A stretch of DNA of 64,000 nucleotides from positions 1 to 64,000 of the forward strand of contig NZ_JAVBXS010000024.1 in assembly GCF_030824435.1 (NCBI RefSeq), read 5' to 3'. This DNA is from Rheinheimera sp. Its GTDB lineage: Bacteria; Pseudomonadota; Gammaproteobacteria; Enterobacterales; Alteromonadaceae. Under the pieces are notes generated by a model. That model did not search any database. It was not told the origin of the DNA and was given only the letters and a program-made list of their open reading frames with translations. Both the position numbers and the translations under genes were made by a program. Positions 34,454 through 44,803 of this stretch are shown piece after piece; position 1 is the first letter of the stretch; every line of letters starts with the position of its first letter.

Positions 34454-37400
34454 TCAGCTTTGGGCTTTTTGCAGCTGTTGCAACAATTGCTGACAGTGTA
34501 CTGCAGCTCTTTCGTATTCCACATCACTGATTTCATCGGTGATCTGACACAGTTGCGGCCAACATTGTTGTGAACGGCCCAGTTCAAGTAAGGCTGGCAC
34601 CAGTTCTTCAGCGGCAAAATCAGACTCCCGCAACAAAGGTAATAATGCCTGCAACACAGCTTCCAGACTAACAAAACCGGTTTTTTGCGCTTGCGCCGGC
34701 ATTAATCTGCTGAGCTGGTTTTGCAGTTGGGCTAACTGCTGCAGCATCAGTTCAAAGGCCTCGGCTTCTGCGCCTCCTTCAGCCAACATGGTTTCCAGTT
34801 TCTGGCAACTTTGTGACAAGGTAAAAGCACCAATATAAGCACTGGTGGACTTCAGCGAATGTATATCCAGATGCAGCTGTTGCCATTGTTGCTGCTGGTA
34901 CAGTTGTTGTAGTGTCGCCACCTGGCTGCGGTGCTCCTGTTCAAAATCACGCAGCAGATTCAGATACAACGAGGTTTTGCCGCCCAGATTTTTCTGTGCT
35001 TGCACAGTATCCAGATCCGGCACTATTGCCAGTTGCGTTAACAACAATTGTTCGTCCGGGCTTAGTGCCATATCCCCTTCTTTTTGGGCAGGGCTTGTCA
35101 CCGGGGTTAAATAAGTCAGCAGGGTGCGGTACAACTGTTCCGGGTCAATAGGTTTGGTTAAATGTTCGTTCATACCAGCCACTTTGCTCTGTGCTATGTC
35201 GCTTTGCATGGCATGCGCCGTCATGGCGATAATCGGCAAATCGGTCAGCATCAGCTGCTGGCGGATTTGCCGGGTAGCGGTCAGACCGTCCATTTGTGGC
35301 ATCTGAATATCCATCAGTACCAAATCGTATTTTTGCTGTTGCAGCCGGCGAATGGCCAGCAGACCGTTTTCTGCGATATCGACCTGCACCTTACTGTCTT
35401 TTAATAATCCCAGCGCCACCTGACGGTTGATAGGGTGATCTTCCACCAGCAGGATGCGGTAAGGTGATAAATTGGGGATCTGACTGTCTTGTGCCACCAT
35501 CCGCCGTGCAGCAGGCTGTTCATGCTGTTGCATGTTGTAAATAGCGTCCAGCAACATCGAATGGTTCACCGGTTTTTCAATAAACTGGTGAATTTTCACC
35601 CCTTGCAGATTGGCTTTGGCCTGCTCTTTGTCATAAGCAGAGACCATCAGAATATGTGGGGCGTTATCAAGTTGCTGAATGCGGCGCGAAGTTTCAATAC
35701 CGTCGAGCCCCGGCATACGCCAGTCCATCAACACAAAATCATAAGGGCGGTTGATATTGCGGGCTTGCTGCACCAGTTCAATGGCCTGATAACCATTGTC
35801 GGTTTCGTCGGCTGAAATACCAAGTTCAGACAACAGGCTAAGCAGCACAGTGCGGGCCAGGCTGATATCATCGACCACCAGCGCACGCAATTTGCCAAAA
35901 TCGAGCGGCAGGTTGCTGTGATTTGCTGCAGGTAAAGCCGGGGCTTTGCCCAGCATAATGCTGAAATAAAAAGTACTGCCAACATCAGGTGTACTTTCCA
36001 GCCAAATTTCACCTTGCATCAGTTCGCACAACTGTTTGCAGATAGCCAAGCCTAAACCTGAACCGCCATATTTGCGGGTAATAGAATCATCGGCCTGGCT
36101 GAATGACTGAAACAAACTGCGTTGTTGGTCAGGTGAAATGCCAATGCCGTTGTCGCTGACCGAACCCTGAATTTTCAGCTGTTCACCTTGATCGGACACC
36201 AGTTGTAATTTAATACCAATGGCACCCTGATCACTGAATTTCACTGCATTGCTGATCAAATTCACCAGCACCTGCTGAATACGCAGTGGGTCGCCTAACA
36301 AAGCCGACGGAATTTGTGGATCTATGTCACACACCAGTTCCAGCCCTTTGGCATGGGCTTTGAGCGCATTCAGATTCACAGCACGGCGTACCACTTTTTC
36401 CAGCGGGAAGCGGGTTTGTTCCAGTTCCAGTTTGCCGGCCTCAATTTTGGAAAAATCCAGAATGTCGTTAACCAGGCTCAGCAGCACTTCACCGGATTCC
36501 TGAATTTTGCCAATATAATCCTGTTGTTCGCTGTTCAGTTCGGTTTTGATCGCCAGCCGGCTTAAACCTATCACCGCATTGATGGGAGTGCGGATCTCGT
36601 GGCTCATTCTGGCTAAAAAGGACGATTTGGCGGCAGTGGCATCTTCAGCACGGATTTTGGCCGACGCCAGCTCCTGAGTACGCTCCCAGACTTTTTGTTC
36701 CAGGTTTTTATTGGCGGCCATCACCTGATGGTACAACCTGGTGTTTTCAAACAATATGGCGGTCTGGTTTGCCAGCAGCTGTAGCAGATTAATACGTTGT
36801 TCGGTAAAAGCGCCGGTCAGTTCAAAATGTTCCAGATAAAGCAAACCATACAACTGACCGCTGACAATCACCGGAATACACAAAATGGCCGCTGGCAGGG
36901 GCTGTTGTGCTGTGCTGCTGACTAAATCCTGCAATAAATGAGTGGCAGTGCTGGTGTCGTTGATGAGCCTCGGCTGCAGACTGCGACAGACCAGCGCCTG
37001 CAGCTGGCCAGACAATAAACGTCCTGTTGTGTTTTGTGGTGAACAGGCTTTGGGTTGTAGTTGTTGTTCATCATCAAGCAGTAACAGATGTCCGGCTTGG
37101 GCTCCGGCATTTTCAACAATTAAATCAATCATTTGCTGCAGGAAGGCAGCCAAATCTATCTGGCCGCTTAAAGTTTCGGCTGCCTTGAGCACTGACGCCA
37201 TATCCAGCAGCTGACTTTGTGGTTTGTGCTGTTGTTTCAGCTGAGGCTGTTGCTGTTGCATCAGGGCCACTTTGTTATGTGCCTGCCATTGCTGATAACT
37301 TTGTTGTGCTTTGTGTTGATACAATGCGGCAAAATCGGTTTTATCCTGACTTTGCCAATAAGCGGCGGCCAGCTCCTGGCTGATAGCCAGATGTTGAGTA

Positions 37401-40400
37401 AAACCACTGTTTTCGGCCAGTTCTATTGCTCTGTCATAAGCCTGCCAGGCTGTTGCTTCTTTATTAATGGCGCTGAGTTCGGCCATCAGCAATGCAACTT
37501 TATGCCGGTGATTGGCGCCACCCCGTATTGACCATTTGTGTAACAACGTCAGATATTGTTCTGCCAGCGGTCGCCACTGTGCTTCAAGTTTGCTGTTTTG
37601 TTTACAAAGCCGGGTGGCAAGCAAAGCAGCAAAAAAATAAAACTCGGTCTGGTGATATAACGACATGGCAACACCGACCAGTGGCAATGCCGCCTGGTAA
37701 TGCCGGATGGCGCTTTCATCATCAGCGGCCAGAAAGGCCAGCATTAGTTTGATGCTGTGATAACAAAATAAAATGGTGACGTTCTGGCTTTGTTCCAGCA
37801 GCGGAACTTCCACATCTTCGTCAAAAGCGGTTCCGGACAACAACAGCAAGTTGCCGTCGTTTTGTTGCAGCGTCAGCACAAATTGTTGCCATAACCGGAT
37901 AAATTGCAGGTTGTAGGCAAAACGTTTGTCCGCAATAAACTGGTGGTATTTGCTCAGGTTTGCCGCCACTTCATCCAGTGGCGTGCCGCTTAGCACCTGA
38001 TAAAAACTGAAAAACAGCGCTGAATGCACTGCGTATTCCAGATTGCTGTGTTGCAGTGCCACAAAGACGTTTTGTTCAAGCGACTCTAAACTGTCGGCCA
38101 GAGGGGCATTCCATGGCAATACAGTAGCGGCCCGCTGGAAATTCAGCTCTGGCGCAAACTTGCCCTGATATTGCTGATTGACTGCCAGCGCCAAATCGGC
38201 AAAATCCAGCGCTTCTTTGTATTGATCAAAAGCACCACAAAGATTCTGTGCATAAGTGGAATAAGCTTTACTGGCGGCGGCGCAGTGGCCATGGCGGATA
38301 GCCAGTGTCACCAGCGCATAGCTGACCGCCAGGTAATGCTGAGGGCTGACGATATAAGCCACACTTAATAAAGAGTTCAGAATTTCCAGCGCCAGCAGTT
38401 GTTCAGGCGCGGTCAAGGCCGGGCGTTGATATAAATCGGCAATATGTTCTTTGTTATACAAATTTTCCAGTTGCAGGTAGCGCGTTGCTATATCGTCACG
38501 TTGTGTCAGGTCGATGCCAAGCGGCAACAACACAGACTCGGCCAGACTAAAAGCGGCGACAAAATCATTACGGGCAAACAACAGCAAAATTTGCAGTTTG
38601 GCCACCTGCATCCGGCTCAGGGTGTCGGCGGCCTGTTCAGCCAGCAACTGACAACGCATCCCTGCTTCTTCATATTGTTGCGTCAGATACTGACAACTGG
38701 CCAGTCCAAGTTCAGCTTCAAACAACAAAGCTTGTTGTCCGGCCGGACATAAAGCCGCGGCACGCTGATAATAAGCGCTGGCGTCATGCCAGGCATTGCT
38801 GGCTTGCGCCTGTTGTCCGGCCTGTAAATTAAGTCTGGCGACCTGGTCAGCACCAAAATGGCTGACCGCAAGTTCCGAAGCTGCGTTCAGATGGTCAATA
38901 AAAGCAAATAACTGCTGATTTGGTGCACTTTGCTGCAGATAATAAGCCGCTATCGCAAAGTGTAATTCGGCTTCATCTGCGGCCGCAGTGGCAAAAGCGG
39001 CCTGTTGCAGTCTGTCATGTACAAATCGCAACATGCTGATACTGCCGGCGCTGTTGCTATAGGCCGTCATAATACCGGCGTCCACCACTTCGGCGATCAA
39101 GGGTTCAATTGCGGCATAACTGACTTTCAGCACAGACTGTAACAGCTGGGTCTCGGCTTTTTCACCTAATAAAGCCGAAACTTTCAGCAGTTGTCGCGCC
39201 GCTTCAGACAGTTTTTCAAAACGTTGTGCTGTCAGCTCTACCAGATTATCGGTGATATTCTGTCGGGCTATCTGCGACAGATCCCAGTGCCAGTGACCGT
39301 TTAAGTCACAGCTGAGCAGTTGTTCCTGTTGCAAAGTTAATAAAAATTGCCGGACAAAAAACGGGTTGCCGCTGGTTTTGCTGATCAGCAGGCTGGCAAA
39401 ATCTGTCATGCTGGCAGCGTTTTGTTGCAGGGTGTCGGCCAACAAAGCAGTGACTGCAGGTAAATCCAACGACGACAACTGCAGATGCTGGGCCTGGATG
39501 CCGGCATCATCAAGCTGGGTTAATAAATGCCGGACCGGATGTACCACATCCATTTCGTTGTCGCGATAAGACAACAATAACAACACTCCACTGATTTGAT
39601 CATCGGTCATCAGGCTGTGCAATAACCGCAAGCTGGATAAATCAGCCCATTGCAGGTCGTCCAATAACAAGACCAGAGGCCGCTTTTCACTGGCGCTTTG
39701 TGCTGCGACCACCCGGAAAAACCGCAATAACAGTTGGTCAAAATTGCTATCTGCCCTTGGTTTTGCTGCCATCAGCGGTGCTGTACTGTCCGGCAACAAA
39801 GGTTGTAATGCTGGCACCAGGCTTAACAATAAAGCGGCATCATGGCCTACTGCCTGTTGCAGCTGTTGTTGCCAGTGGCGCAATTGCTGTTCGCTTTCCT
39901 GTAGCAGCTGTTCGGCCAGTTCAGTCAGAATTTGTTGTAAAGCGCTGTACAGTTGGTTGCGTTGATACTGGTCAAATTTACCACGGCAAAAATGCGGCCG
40001 CTCCGCCAGAGTCTGGCGATACAGCTGTTCTATTAATGCACTTTTGCCAACACCGGAATAACCTTCGATCAGCACCAGCTGGTTTTTTGCTTGTTTGCGC
40101 ACCGAACTGTACCAGGCCAGTAGTTGTGCCTGCTGTAATTCACGGCCATATAACTGACCGGAAAACTGCAATTGTTGATGGCCAAGCCGCAGTGACAAAG
40201 CCGGTAATTCAATTTGCTTCAGCTGCTGCCATTGTTGCAGCATCAGCGCCAGATCATGCAGTACACCGTTAATATGGCTATAACGCTGGTTTGGGTTCTT
40301 CTGCAATAACGTCAGGATAAGGCCGGACAGGCTGGTGGGCAGCATCGTTAAGGGGGCCGGCGGCAGTGCAATATGGGCATACACCAGTTCCAGCGGTTGC

Positions 40401-41008
40401 TGCTGCGCAAAAGGATAAAACCCGGCAACAATACGGTAAAACAATACCCCAAGGCTGTATAAATCGGTGCGCTGATCTAAAGGTGCATTCACCCGGCCTG
40501 TGGCTTCAGGTGCCAGAGTGCGCAGCATGTTTAAGTCACTTTGACTGTGTAAACGCAAACCCTGCACTGTTTTAATGGCAGCGACCTGGCTGGTATCCAG
40601 CAAAACCAGCTCCGGACTGTTGGCTTTTTGATAAATGGCGTTTGGTCTTAAAGCGCCAATCACCAGTTGTTGCTGGTGAAATCTGGCCAATAGCCGTGCC
40701 AGTTGTAACATCAGCTGCAGCTGCGCTGTTAAATCAGCCTGAGGCAAGTTCTGACAGAGTTGTTCAAAATGAAAGGGCAAGTCGCTTTTGGCATAACAGA
40801 AATAATCTGCCTGATTGTCAGACCATTGTTGTAAAGGCGCAGGCAAAGCCGAAGGGAATTGTTGCAGTTGCAGCGACAATTGTGGCCGGTTTTTATCCAA
40901 CTGTTTGACCAGCACCTCTTGTTGATTTAACCGGGCACTGTATAGTCTGGCATAAGCTGATAAAGGCGCTAACTCGGCAACTTGTTGCAGCTGTTTTGAT
41001 GACAACAT
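34454..41008 (-). CDS. Giant pseudokinase-ATPase-GAF-hybrid histidine kinase
   Basis: 2184 residues and cytoplasmic. The order is a protein-kinase-like domain (about 1-265), an AAA/STAND ATPase with Walker A GYSGVGKS (about 316) and Walker B LVLLLDDLQWAD, a long helical TPR-like region (about 600-1260), GAF (about 1290-1440), HisKA with ARMSHEIRTPIN (His about 1468), HATPase_c, REC1 (Asp about 1762), REC2 (Asp about 1899) and HPt with DIHSLKSTSAY (His about 2049). The kinase catalytic loop lacks the HRD Asp (IGALRPNAI) and DFG is LDT, so the first domain is probably a pseudokinase. It heads the signalling operon with the REC-GGDEF gene 98 bases downstream. Confidence 0.9.
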   Translation of the reverse strand: MLSSKQLQQVAELAPLSAYARLYSARLNQQEVLVKQLDKNRPQLSLQLQQFPSALPAPLQQWSDNQADYFCYAKSDLPFHFEQLCQNLPQADLTAQLQLMLQLARLLARFHQQQLVIGALRPNAIYQKANSPELVLLDTSQVAAIKTVQGLRLHSQSDLNMLRTLAPEATGRVNAPLDQRTDLYSLGVLFYRIVAGFYPFAQQQPLELVYAHIALPPAPLTMLPTSLSGLILTLLQKNPNQRYSHINGVLHDLALMLQQWQQLKQIELPALSLRLGHQQLQFSGQLYGRELQQAQLLAWYSSVRKQAKNQLVLIEGYSGVGKSALIEQLYRQTLAERPHFCRGKFDQYQRNQLYSALQQILTELAEQLLQESEQQLRHWQQQLQQAVGHDAALLLSLVPALQPLLPDSTAPLMAAKPRADSNFDQLLLRFFRVVAAQSASEKRPLVLLLDDLQWADLSSLRLLHSLMTDDQISGVLLLLSYRDNEMDVVHPVRHLLTQLDDAGIQAQHLQLSSLDLPAVTALLADTLQQNAASMTDFASLLISKTSGNPFFVRQFLLTLQQEQLLSCDLNGHWHWDLSQIARQNITDNLVELTAQRFEKLSEAARQLLKVSALLGEKAETQLLQSVLKVSYAAIEPLIAEVVDAGIMTAYSNSAGSISMLRFVHDRLQQAAFATAAADEAELHFAIAAYYLQQSAPNQQLFAFIDHLNAASELAVSHFGADQVARLNLQAGQQAQASNAWHDASAYYQRAAALCPAGQQALLFEAELGLASCQYLTQQYEEAGMRCQLLAEQAADTLSRMQVAKLQILLLFARNDFVAAFSLAESVLLPLGIDLTQRDDIATRYLQLENLYNKEHIADLYQRPALTAPEQLLALEILNSLLSVAYIVSPQHYLAVSYALVTLAIRHGHCAAASKAYSTYAQNLCGAFDQYKEALDFADLALAVNQQYQGKFAPELNFQRAATVLPWNAPLADSLESLEQNVFVALQHSNLEYAVHSALFFSFYQVLSGTPLDEVAANLSKYHQFIADKRFAYNLQFIRLWQQFVLTLQQNDGNLLLLSGTAFDEDVEVPLLEQSQNVTILFCYHSIKLMLAFLAADDESAIRHYQAALPLVGVAMSLYHQTEFYFFAALLATRLCKQNSKLEAQWRPLAEQYLTLLHKWSIRGGANHRHKVALLMAELSAINKEATAWQAYDRAIELAENSGFTQHLAISQELAAAYWQSQDKTDFAALYQHKAQQSYQQWQAHNKVALMQQQQPQLKQQHKPQSQLLDMASVLKAAETLSGQIDLAAFLQQMIDLIVENAGAQAGHLLLLDDEQQLQPKACSPQNTTGRLLSGQLQALVCRSLQPRLINDTSTATHLLQDLVSSTAQQPLPAAILCIPVIVSGQLYGLLYLEHFELTGAFTEQRINLLQLLANQTAILFENTRLYHQVMAANKNLEQKVWERTQELASAKIRAEDATAAKSSFLARMSHEIRTPINAVIGLSRLAIKTELNSEQQDYIGKIQESGEVLLSLVNDILDFSKIEAGKLELEQTRFPLEKVVRRAVNLNALKAHAKGLELVCDIDPQIPSALLGDPLRIQQVLVNLISNAVKFSDQGAIGIKLQLVSDQGEQLKIQGSVSDNGIGISPDQQRSLFQSFSQADDSITRKYGGSGLGLAICKQLCELMQGEIWLESTPDVGSTFYFSIMLGKAPALPAANHSNLPLDFGKLRALVVDDISLARTVLLSLLSELGISADETDNGYQAIELVQQARNINRPYDFVLMDWRMPGLDGIETSRRIQQLDNAPHILMVSAYDKEQAKANLQGVKIHQFIEKPVNHSMLLDAIYNMQQHEQPAARRMVAQDSQIPNLSPYRILLVEDHPINRQVALGLLKDSKVQVDIAENGLLAIRRLQQQKYDLVLMDIQMPQMDGLTATRQIRQQLMLTDLPIIAMTAHAMQSDIAQSKVAGMNEHLTKPIDPEQLYRTLLTYLTPVTSPAQKEGDMALSPDEQLLLTQLAIVPDLDTVQAQKNLGGKTSLYLNLLRDFEQEHRSQVATLQQLYQQQQWQQLHLDIHSLKSTSAYIGAFTLSQSCQKLETMLAEGGAEAEAFELMLQQLAQLQNQLSRLMPAQAQKTGFVSLEAVLQALLPLLRESDFAAEELVPALLELGRSQQCWPQLCQITDEISDVEYERAAVHCQQLLQQLQKAQS

Positions 41009-41250
41009 AAATGAAATTCCGTCTTTAAGCGGGAAATGGCGGATGCTGCTTCCAGCTTATGCATTTACGTGGAAAGAATAAAGGGAAACACTGCAGCATT
41101 TTCATCTTGTTAGTCGCAAATATCAGTCATTTTTGCGCTTGGCTGCCGCGACAACTACAATGTCAGCTTATTTCTCTTTTATTTCAGTGCACAACAGGAT
41201 GTGTTCAGTGGCAAGTGACTGCCAGTTTGCTTGATAAATTTGGACTTGCA

Positions 41251-43491
41251 ATGAATAATCCGACGCTTTTTACCATGGCGCCAGCCATGTTTTTTGTGTT
41301 CGCTGCCACCGCAGCAGAAGCACCCCTTGTTGCTACGGATGACAACAAAACCGCTGATGAACTGGAAGTCATCAAAGTTTATGCCCAAAGACGCGCGCAG
41401 GATAAAACTGAAGTCAGTGTGGCTGTGACCAGTCTTGCTGGTGAAGACATCGCCGGACGTCGTTTACAAAGCAGCACCGAACTCAGTGGACTGGCACCAA
41501 ATTTTGTTGCTTCAACAGTGTCAGGTGAAGGTACTACACCTTCCTTTAACATTCGTGGTGTTGGCATGTTTGATTACAACACCTCAACTGTGTCACCCAT
41601 TTCCATTTACAGCGATGATGTGGTCAGCGGCGGCGCCAACTTCTTAAGCAGCAGCCTGTTTGATTTGCAGCAAGTTGATGTGTTGCGTGGGCCTCAGGGC
41701 ACATTATTTGGCCGCAATACCACAGGTGGCGCCATTTTATTGATGTCACGCCAGCCCGAATCTGAATTTGGCGGTTATGTCAGCCTTGATGTGGCAGAGC
41801 ACAACAGTCGTCAACTGACGGCCGCGGTCAATGCACCGCTTGGCGAACAAACCTCAGCAAGGCTGGCGGTAAATCATCAGGATTATCAATACAGTATGCA
41901 AAACCTGTTTCCTCTGGGGCAGGATGGCGGCATGCGGCACAATAATGCCAGGCTGATTATACAAAGTGATTTTGACCAGTTCAGCCTGAACCTGAAGTTG
42001 CACAGTGAAAATGTACAAGGTGCACCCAAACCTATATACAGCGCTGGTATTTTGCAGGATGCCGCCAGCCGCGCGCCTTGCCCGCTGGCGGATGTTGGCA
42101 GCAGAAGTTGTGTGGATGCTTTTGGTTATGCCGTACCCAGTGATGATTATTGGCAGACAGTAGCAGACACCTTTGACAAAAAACACGATACCGAAAGTTA
42201 TGGCGGCAGTCTGAAGTTAACGGCTGAGCCGGCATCAGGTTATCAGCTGAAATCTGTCACTGCTTATAAAAGCCTGCAAAGGTTTCATTCTTTTGATTCA
42301 GATGGTCCGGGCAACTTTATTGAAGGCAGTTTTGACTCCGACAACAGTTTTTTTTCACAGGAGCTGAGTCTGGCGGTGCAGGGCGACAACAGTTTCTGGA
42401 CTTCAGGCCTGTTTTATCTGGATGAAAGTTTAACGCAACTGAACGACCTGGATTTGTTCCGCGATTTTCGGCTGGTGCCTGAGCTGGCGGCCATTCCGGC
42501 GCAGTTTTTTTATCACAACAAACTCGATAACAGCTCCTGGTCGGCTTACAGCCAATGGGAACAAACACTCAATCAAACATTTAGTCTGCTGCTTGGTGGG
42601 CGTTATACCCGCGAAAAAAACCAATATCAGGCGCGCTCCGACTTAGATTTGGTGCCGGTGTTTATCCCTTCTTTGTGGGACTTAACCGGTGAAATAAAAG
42701 ACAATGAGTGGTCCGGCAAAGTAGCGCTGCTGCAAAAACTCAGTGAAAGGCACAGTCTCTATTACAGCTTGTCACGCGGTTTTAAGGCCGGTGGTTATAA
42801 CGCAGGTTATGCCACCAGTCCGGCGCAGGCGGCAGATTCAGCTTATGCACCGGAACGGCTGAATGCATGGGAAATTGGTGGTCATTGGCAGTCTGAAAAA
42901 ACAACCTTGAGTTTTGACTGGGCGGCTTTTTATTATGACTATCAGGACCAGCAGGTTTTTGTGAATCAAACCTCAGGACCAGCCCCTTATCATGTGCTGA
43001 AAAATGCAGGTGATTCACAGATTTATGGTGTGGAAGCTGAGCTGAACTGGCGCATTGACCCTGCCATGCAACTGGAGCTGACCTTAGGTCACCTGCCAAA
43101 AGCTAATTTGGGTAAATATCAGACTGAAGCTGTGCTGGTGCCGGAAAACCGCTTGCCTTTTACTTCAGAGTGGATGGCCAGTGGCCAGTTTAGTTATGAC
43201 TTTGCCGGCATGCTGAACAACCTGCAATTCCAGCTTGGTTTTGTGTATTTATCCGATTTTTATTTTGACCAGTACGAAAATCCTTATACCGAACAACGGG
43301 GTTACACTTTGTGGCATAGCAGATTGTCGTATCAGCCTATGCCTGAACTTGAAGTGTCTGTGTTTGGTAAAAACCTGTTGAATAAAGAATATACCGAGCT
43401 TAGATTTGATTCTATTGCTGCTTTGGCAGCAGTCACCGAATTGCGTGGTGAAACCCGTCAGCTGGGACTGGGGGTCACTTATCAGTTTTAA
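41251..43491 (+). CDS. TonB-dependent outer-membrane receptor
   Basis: 746 residues from ATG 41251, which gives a normal signal peptide (MNNPTLFTMAPAMFFVFAATAAEA); the longer open frame upstream is not used. A plug domain follows (about 35-150: VYAQRRAQDKTEVSVAVTSL, FNIRGVGMFDYN, VDVLRGPQGTLFGRNTTGGA). The 22-strand barrel has RGFKAGGYNAGY and the C-terminal FGKNLLNKEYTELR, ending in Phe as outer-membrane proteins do. It imports a scarce ligand such as an iron complex or sugar, powered by TonB (18274). The ligand is not known. A polytopic membrane protein follows 50 bases later. Confidence 0.92.
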   Translation: MNNPTLFTMAPAMFFVFAATAAEAPLVATDDNKTADELEVIKVYAQRRAQDKTEVSVAVTSLAGEDIAGRRLQSSTELSGLAPNFVASTVSGEGTTPSFNIRGVGMFDYNTSTVSPISIYSDDVVSGGANFLSSSLFDLQQVDVLRGPQGTLFGRNTTGGAILLMSRQPESEFGGYVSLDVAEHNSRQLTAAVNAPLGEQTSARLAVNHQDYQYSMQNLFPLGQDGGMRHNNARLIIQSDFDQFSLNLKLHSENVQGAPKPIYSAGILQDAASRAPCPLADVGSRSCVDAFGYAVPSDDYWQTVADTFDKKHDTESYGGSLKLTAEPASGYQLKSVTAYKSLQRFHSFDSDGPGNFIEGSFDSDNSFFSQELSLAVQGDNSFWTSGLFYLDESLTQLNDLDLFRDFRLVPELAAIPAQFFYHNKLDNSSWSAYSQWEQTLNQTFSLLLGGRYTREKNQYQARSDLDLVPVFIPSLWDLTGEIKDNEWSGKVALLQKLSERHSLYYSLSRGFKAGGYNAGYATSPAQAADSAYAPERLNAWEIGGHWQSEKTTLSFDWAAFYYDYQDQQVFVNQTSGPAPYHVLKNAGDSQIYGVEAELNWRIDPAMQLELTLGHLPKANLGKYQTEAVLVPENRLPFTSEWMASGQFSYDFAGMLNNLQFQLGFVYLSDFYFDQYENPYTEQRGYTLWHSRLSYQPMPELEVSVFGKNLLNKEYTELRFDSIAALAAVTELRGETRQLGLGVTYQF

Positions 43492-43540
43492 CTGAAGCGC
43501 AGTTCATGGAAGGTCTTATTCAAATAACAAGGAAATACCG

Positions 43541-44683
43541 ATGCGCTTCCAATTGCTCTGGCCGGTGCTGGCAACTTTATTGTTGCCATTGCTGGTGTCC
43601 TGGTTTGTGTACCCAACTCATTTACCTCCCGGTTTTGGCGAGTTCCCGCCGCAGTTTGTGGCACAAGCACCGGGTTTTAACCTCTGGTATTTTATTGCCG
43701 TTGCTATAGGCGCTGTCTGGATCAGCTGCATGATGTTTGTGCCAAAGCTGATGGGTTTTAAAGGTGCAGAGCCTAAACCTGCAGCGGCCAAAAAACCTTT
43801 GCCATGGTGGTTTTACGCTGGTCTGGTGGTCAACCTGTTTTTCTGGGGTTTAATGTGGAGCCATTCCACTGCTTTTGGCGATCTGGTGTTCTGGTCTTTT
43901 ACTCCAATGTGGTGGGGTTTTATTCTGGTGCTGGATGGCCTGGTGTATCAGCGTAATAACGGTGCTTCGATGTGTTCCCGTCAGCCGATGTTGGTGCTGA
44001 TGTCAGCGCTGGTCTCTATTGGTGGTTGGGCTTATTTTGAATATTACGATTATTTTGTGCTCGCCAACTGGTATTACCCCAATTCGGCAGCTGCGCCTTG
44101 GTCACATACTGTGTTGGTGGTGGAGTTTTTGCTGACCTACAGCACCGTAACGCCTGTGATCTTAGAGTGGTATTGCCTGCTGAACACTTTCCCTAAACTG
44201 GTGGCCCGTTATAAAAATGGCCCGGCCTGGAATTTAAACGGCAACTGGCTGATTGGGATTGGTGCTTTGCTGATTGGCTTGATGGTGTTGTTGCCTTATC
44301 CGCTGTTTTGGGTGGTCTGGATTGGGCCTTTTGCCGTGATGACAGGGGTGCTGCTGCGCCTTGGCATCTGGAACCCTTTTACAGATATTAAACAAGGCGA
44401 CTGGAGCGCTGGTTTATTAATAGGTATGGCGTCTTTGCTTAATGGTTTGTTTTGGGAATTCTGGAATCATGGCAGTGTGTATTTTGTACAGGAACCTGTG
44501 ACCAACCCTAACTTTTGGGTGTACAACATTCCTTATGTTGATGTGATTCATCTGTTCTCCGAAATGCCGTTGCTGGGTTATTTTGGTTATATCCCTTTTG
44601 GTGTGCTGGTGTGGCAGGTGTTTATCTGGTGTGGCAAGTTATTTGGTTTTAATACCGATTTAAAACTGTTCCCAGCTGAATAA
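43541..44683 (+). CDS. Polytopic membrane protein paired with the TonB receptor
   Basis: 380 residues after AAGGAA. About nine membrane helices (near 8-26, 48-66, 88-108, 118-136, 150-172, 188-212, 228-250, 256-276, 290-310 and the C-terminal 338-365) are very rich in Trp, Tyr and Phe (PMWWGFIL, WAYFEYYDYF, GLFWEFWNHGS). No transporter or enzyme motif is recognised. The 50-base distance from the receptor suggests one transcript and a shared substrate, perhaps inner-membrane transport or processing of the ligand, which is inference only. Confidence 0.75.
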   Translation: MRFQLLWPVLATLLLPLLVSWFVYPTHLPPGFGEFPPQFVAQAPGFNLWYFIAVAIGAVWISCMMFVPKLMGFKGAEPKPAAAKKPLPWWFYAGLVVNLFFWGLMWSHSTAFGDLVFWSFTPMWWGFILVLDGLVYQRNNGASMCSRQPMLVLMSALVSIGGWAYFEYYDYFVLANWYYPNSAAAPWSHTVLVVEFLLTYSTVTPVILEWYCLLNTFPKLVARYKNGPAWNLNGNWLIGIGALLIGLMVLLPYPLFWVVWIGPFAVMTGVLLRLGIWNPFTDIKQGDWSAGLLIGMASLLNGLFWEFWNHGSVYFVQEPVTNPNFWVYNIPYVDVIHLFSEMPLLGYFGYIPFGVLVWQVFIWCGKLFGFNTDLKLFPAE

Positions 44684-44698
44684 CCGCAGTGTCCAAAA

Positions 44699-44731
44699 AT
44701 TGGCATTGGTCGTTATTTTTACGGTGCCAAT
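44699..44731 (+). terminator. Possible terminator after the receptor operon
   Basis: ATTGGCA (44699-44705) and TGCCAAT (44725-44731) form a seven-pair stem with a 19-base loop. The T-rich stretch lies in the loop rather than after the stem, so this is weak evidence. Confidence 0.3.
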
Positions 44732-44766
44732 CGCAATGTTTTGTCTGCAGTAGCAACTTTGGTATG

Positions 44767-44797
44767 CTCCGGTTCTTACTATTAGAAAGAACCGGAG
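44767..44797 (+). promoter_or_regulatory. Perfect hairpin covering the S9 peptidase ribosome binding site
   Basis: CTCCGGTTCTT (44767-44777) and AAGAACCGGAG (44787-44797) are exact reverse complements around a nine-base loop. The downstream arm ends in GGAG, the Shine-Dalgarno sequence six bases before the ATG at 44804. If the RNA folds, translation start would be blocked. It could also be an operator for a dimeric repressor. Confidence 0.7.
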
Positions 44798-44803
44798 AAT
44801 CTG

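Noticed and set aside
39700-40272. 190-codon open frame antisense to the giant kinase
   Set aside because: It runs opposite to a clear ATPase domain and arises from its codon bias (Gln/Leu-rich sense strand); no ribosome binding site.
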